In this document: piece after piece, positions 5,612 to 6,995 of the stretch | Position numbering within the stretch: position 1 is the stretch's first letter | Layout of the letters: every line of letters begins with the position of its first letter | From: Candidatus Doudnabacteria bacterium RIFCSPHIGHO2_02_FULL_46_11 | Lineage (GTDB): Bacteria > Patescibacteriota > Doudnabacteria > UBA920 > 2-02-FULL-46-11 | DNA length: 6,995 nucleotides | NCBI GenBank assembly: GCA_001779955.1 | Contig: MFES01000016.1 | Coordinates: 42,671 to 49,665, forward strand | Direction: 5' to 3' | Made by a program: the position numbers and the translations under genes | The notes under the pieces: generated by a model | Told to the model about the DNA's origin: nothing | Database searches by the model: none | The model's input: the letters and a program-made list of their open reading frames with translations, nothing else

Positions 5612-5640
5612 TTGACCTTTCTTTTATTTTAGCGCAAAAT
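5612..5640 (+). promoter_or_regulatory. Possible promoter of the winged-helix gene
   Basis: TTGACC (5612-5617, 5/6) and CAAAAT (5635-5640, 4/6) are 17 bp apart in the divergent intergenic region. A start near 5647 would give a leader of about 160 nt containing the hairpins at 5694-5797. The -10 is weak, so this is tentative. I found no convincing minus-strand promoter here for the divergent gene. Confidence 0.35.
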
Positions 5641-5693
5641 TTGATATTTTATAAGAGTACTTACTTCCCACTATTAAATGAGCCGGAGATCAT

Positions 5694-5797
5694 CTGGTTT
5701 CGCCAGTGACCGTAGGCATCCCTGGAAAGGGGAATTAGACCGCAGCGCGGTCGTCAAAGGGGAAAACCCGAACGAAGTTCAAGGGTTTGCCCCGTTG
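5694..5797 (+). promoter_or_regulatory. Candidate structured RNA leader of the winged-helix gene
   Basis: Several stems lie in a row. CCAG (5703-5706) can pair with either CTGG 5694-5697 or CTGG 5722-5725. GACCGC (5738-5743) pairs with GCGGTC (5747-5752). A long hairpin spans 5755-5797: CAA/TTG at the base, GGGG/CCCC, AAACCC/GGGTTT, then GAAC-GAA-GTTC at the tip, with two A-G mismatches and an AA bulge. The word AAAGGGGAA occurs twice (5726, 5756), so the CCCC arm has two possible partners. The mutually exclusive pairings look like a switch, but no known riboswitch class is recognised. The long hairpin ends 10 nt before the ATG, which has no SD. Confidence 0.5.
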
Positions 5798-5807
5798 AAA
5801 ACTATAT

Positions 5808-6416
5808 ATGTTTACCGCTTTAATAGATACTCCGCCACGCACGAAGATCGCCACTTTCTTTCTAAGCACCAGGGCCCGCTCGTTTCATCCTGAAGAAATC
5901 CGAAAAGCCGTGGCCGAGCCTGGCTCCATGGTAGTTTCCACCTTGCGCCACCTGGCCAAGGGTGGCTTTTTGAAATCAAGCGAGCGGCGCGGGGAAATAT
6001 ACTACCGTCTTAACCCCAGGTACCCTTACCTCGACGAGCTAACGGGTTTTTTGGTCAAAAAACCCTTGCGGTTTAAAGATATGGTTTGGCTCGAACTTGA
6101 AAGATTGAATAATACGAATCTGGTGGTTCTGACCGGAATTTTCACCGGGCAGGGTGCCATGCCAACCGATATGGTGGTTGTCGGCAATCCATCGCAGGTC
6201 GTGTTAAAGCGAATAATAGAACGCATTGAAAAAGAAATGCGGTTTGAGTTGAACTACACTGTTTTTACGAACGCTGAATTTGAAGACAGGGTTAATATGT
6301 ACGAAAGGTTCACCCGCGACCTTTTCGATAACCCTCATCTGATTGTTTTGGACAGGCGCAATAAAAACCCTAAACCAAAAACGATTCAAATCAAACCAAA
6401 AATTTCAAAAAAATAA
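5808..6416 (+). CDS. Winged-helix protein fused to a degenerate nucleotidyltransferase-like domain
   Basis: This 202-aa protein is probably a DNA-binding regulator. Residues about 8-72 look like an ArsR/MarR-type winged helix: TKIATFFLSTRARSFHPEEIRKAV, recognition-helix-like SMVVSTLRHLAKGGFLKSS, and the wing RRGEIYYRLN. Residues about 104-182 resemble a minimal nucleotidyltransferase (MNT-like) domain: VVLTGIFTGQ, then PTDMVVVG (119-126) in place of the catalytic (S)DIDLLIVG, then LKRIIERIEKEMRFELNYTVFTNAEFEDR. Only the second Asp of the DxD pair remains, so catalysis is unlikely. Residues 184-202 are a basic, disordered tail. ATG 5808 is the only sensible start: TGA lies in frame at 5796-5798 and the next Met is residue 41. 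No SD is present. It is divergent from the PP2C-like gene. Domain assignments are by recognised sequence pattern; target and ligand are unknown. Confidence 0.8.
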   Translation: MFTALIDTPPRTKIATFFLSTRARSFHPEEIRKAVAEPGSMVVSTLRHLAKGGFLKSSERRGEIYYRLNPRYPYLDELTGFLVKKPLRFKDMVWLELERLNNTNLVVLTGIFTGQGAMPTDMVVVGNPSQVVLKRIIERIEKEMRFELNYTVFTNAEFEDRVNMYERFTRDLFDNPHLIVLDRRNKNPKPKTIQIKPKISKK

Positions 6417-6432
6417 GCCAGCTAGGCATTGA

Positions 6433-6551
6433 TCTCGAACGAAATCCTGTTTTCACAGACAGACACCAAAAAGCATTTCTTACAAACTAAAATGATCGCG
6501 GATTATTGCGCTAAATTGGCAAGTTAAAATAGGTGTCTTTTTTCGTTCGGG
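6433..6551 (+). repeat. MITE-like inverted-repeat element, or structured RNA/terminator, downstream of the winged-helix gene
   Basis: The ends CTCGAACGAAA (6434-6444) and TTTCGTTCGGG (6541-6551) are inverted repeats with one T-G wobble. ATTGA flanks both sides (6428-6432 and 6552-6556), as a 5-bp target duplication would. Inside, AGACACC (6461-6467) pairs with GGTGTCT (6532-6538), followed by TTTTT, which also resembles a terminator with a 64-nt loop. The interior (6468-6531) is AT-rich with no ORF. Three readings are possible: a small non-autonomous mobile element, a non-coding RNA, or a large 3' hairpin ending the upstream transcript. The right-hand ATTGA supplies part of the next promoter's -35. 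Confidence 0.45.
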
Positions 6552-6552
6552 A

Positions 6553-6581
6553 TTGACAAACTTTTTTCTATCCGTTACACT
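6553..6581 (+). promoter_or_regulatory. Promoter of the small acidic protein gene
   Basis: The perfect -35 TTGACA (6553-6558) and -10 TACACT (6576-6581, 4/6) have exactly 17-bp spacing. The expected start near 6588 coincides with the first base of the GAGAGA helix of the leader. The -35 begins inside the right end of the inverted-repeat element. Confidence 0.75.
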
Positions 6582-6587
6582 GTAATA

Positions 6588-6707
6588 CGAGAGACAGGTG
6601 CCCTGCATAACTTAATTTTAATAATGCAGGGTTTGAAATTTATGCCTCTCTCACTCCTTTTATAAGTAATTTCTGCTTTCTTTTTTGAAAGCAAAAGGAG
6701 AAGCAAC
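6588..6707 (+). promoter_or_regulatory. Structured leader with a Shine-Dalgarno-sequestering pairing
   Basis: The predicted 120-nt leader starts with GAGAGA (6589-6594), complementary to TCTCTC (6647-6652). These enclose a hairpin of CCCTGCAT (6601-6608) and ATGCAGGG (6624-6631) with an AT-only loop apart from one C. CTCCTTTT (6654-6661) is exactly complementary to AAAAGGAG (6693-6700), the ribosome binding site. Between these two arms lies TGCTTTC (6674-6680) with GAAAGCA (6687-6693) around six Ts. The SD can therefore be masked by an 8-bp helix. This is the architecture of an RNA thermometer, riboswitch or protein-controlled leader. The pairings are read directly; the regulation is inferred. 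Confidence 0.6.
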
Positions 6708-6839
6708 ATGTTGCAAGATCCAAATATGCCTCAGGGCGGCGATGCGCCGGCTGATGAGAATACGCCAGCTGATGGCGCTGCCGATGAAGGCACTGCTGCC
6801 ACTGATGAAAATGCCGGCGGCGAAGGCGCTGCTGTGTAA
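6708..6839 (+). CDS. Tiny acidic Asp/Glu/Ala/Gly-rich protein (43 aa), unknown function
   Basis: ATG 6708 follows AAAAGGAG (6693-6700) with a 7-nt spacer, the best ribosome binding site in the window. The stop is TAA at 6837-6839. The product starts MLQDPNMPQGGDAPADENTP and continues with loose repeats of A-D-E-x-x-x-A-D/T to a GGEGAAV end. It has 11 acidic residues, no basic residue, no Cys and no aromatic residue, and should be intrinsically disordered. No domain is recognised. Coding is supported by the SD, a dedicated promoter, a leader and a strong terminator 23 nt after the stop, although the ORF is very short. Similar small acidic ORFs occur in other CPR-type genomes as far as I recall, without known function. 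The alternative is that the RNA, not the peptide, is the active product. Confidence 0.72.
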   Translation: MLQDPNMPQGGDAPADENTPADGAADEGTAATDENAGGEGAAV

Positions 6840-6862
6840 CTCTGACAAAGAGTAAAAAAGAT

Positions 6863-6895
6863 AAACCCTCCTTTTTTCTAAGGAGGGTTTTCTTA
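6863..6895 (+). terminator. Strong intrinsic terminator of the small acidic protein gene
   Basis: AAACCCTCCTT (6863-6873) pairs perfectly with AAGGAGGGTTT (6880-6890) around a 6-nt loop, an 11-bp stem, followed by TCTTA and more Ts. It begins 23 nt after the stop codon. The 3' arm and T-tract occur a second time immediately downstream. Confidence 0.92.
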
Positions 6896-6916
6896 TTTCT
6901 AAGGAGGGTTTTCTTA
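6875..6916 (+). repeat. Perfect 21-bp tandem duplication of the terminator 3' arm and T-tract
   Basis: The unit at 6875-6895 (TTTCTAAGGAGGG, then TTTTCTTA) is repeated exactly at 6896-6916. The single 5' arm can pair with either copy, giving stems with loops of 6 or 27 nt. The duplication looks recent, since no base differs. The arms contain AAGGAGG, a perfect SD-like word, but no plausible gene follows in the remaining 79 bp. Confidence 0.9.
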
Positions 6917-6993
6917 TCGGAGCAAAGCGCCCCGATGCCACGTGCGCCAGCCCGTGGACGCTTTACTACGGTGGCCTTAATACCGCGACCGTA
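6916..6993. other. Hairpin-rich non-coding stretch at the window edge
   Basis: Three stems follow each other: ATCGG/CCGAT (6916-6920 with 6932-6936), CCACG/CGTGG (6938-6942 with 6953-6957) and TACGGT/ACCGTA (6967-6972 with 6988-6993). AAAGCG (6924-6929) can alternatively pair with CGCTTT (6959-6964), enclosing the second stem. No plausible start codon with an SD was found on either strand. It may be the beginning of a structured RNA or repeat that continues past the edge. Confidence 0.4.
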
Positions 6994-6995
6994 AG

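Noticed and set aside
5708..5717. GACCGTAGGC shared with the L10 leader (701-710), suggesting a second L10 site
   Set aside because: The partner CCTACGCAGG and the TTAAATAT element are missing, so a 10-base coincidence is more likely.
5678..5893. 71-codon plus-strand ORF before the winged-helix gene
   Set aside because: No SD; it consists of the structured leader and then overlaps the real gene out of frame with no recognisable protein character.
6660..6941. Minus-strand 93-codon ORF
   Set aside because: It is the reverse of the small acidic gene, its terminator and the duplication; its RKPSLE repeat is simply the duplicated terminator arm.
6935..6994. 19-codon ORF after the duplicated AAGGAGG words
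   Set aside because: The SD-like words are terminator arms 25-50 nt away, and the peptide is short and built from hairpin sequence.
1..6995. CRISPR array, tRNA or rRNA genes
   Set aside because: No spaced direct repeats of CRISPR type, no cloverleaf, and no recognisable rRNA core sequence on either strand.

Overview
The window looks like part of a small-genome bacterium of the Candidate Phyla Radiation (Patescibacteria). This is an inference from gene content and style: a stand-alone rplJ-rplL unit, a class A penicillin-binding protein, a degenerate PP2C-like membrane protein, a winged-helix protein fused to a degenerate nucleotidyltransferase-like domain, a tiny acidic protein, and many intergenic hairpins. 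Stop codons are TAA, TAG and TGA, so nothing suggests recoding. Five of the seven complete genes have no visible Shine-Dalgarno (SD) sequence.

Layout. Positions 3-543 hold the tail of one small basic protein and a complete second one. The two are visibly paralogous, and two strong hairpins bracket the second. Positions 607-2069 form the ribosomal stalk unit: a near-consensus promoter, a ~300-nt leader with an L10-leader-type attenuator, rplJ, a 149-bp AT-rich gap, rplL, and a strong terminator that also serves the convergent gene. Positions 2072-4276 (minus) encode a bifunctional peptidoglycan synthase with its own promoter. Positions 4468-5586 (minus) encode a membrane-anchored PP2C-fold protein with no recognisable metal ligands. 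Positions 5808-6416 (plus) encode the divergently transcribed winged-helix/nucleotidyltransferase-like protein, preceded by a strongly structured leader.

The most unusual stretch is 6417-6995. It holds a 119-bp inverted-repeat element (MITE-like or RNA-like), a TTGACA-17-TACACT promoter, a ~120-nt folded leader in which CTCCTTTT is exactly complementary to the SD AAAAGGAG, a 43-aa Asp/Glu/Ala/Gly-rich ORF, a terminator whose 3' arm and T-tract are perfectly duplicated in tandem, and a further hairpin-rich stretch running to the window edge.

How it works together. L10 and L12 form the ribosomal stalk, and their leader carries the pairings expected for feedback attenuation. The penicillin-binding protein builds the wall. 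The remaining genes have no assignable pathway from sequence alone. The small acidic gene is a self-contained transcription unit with apparent translational control.
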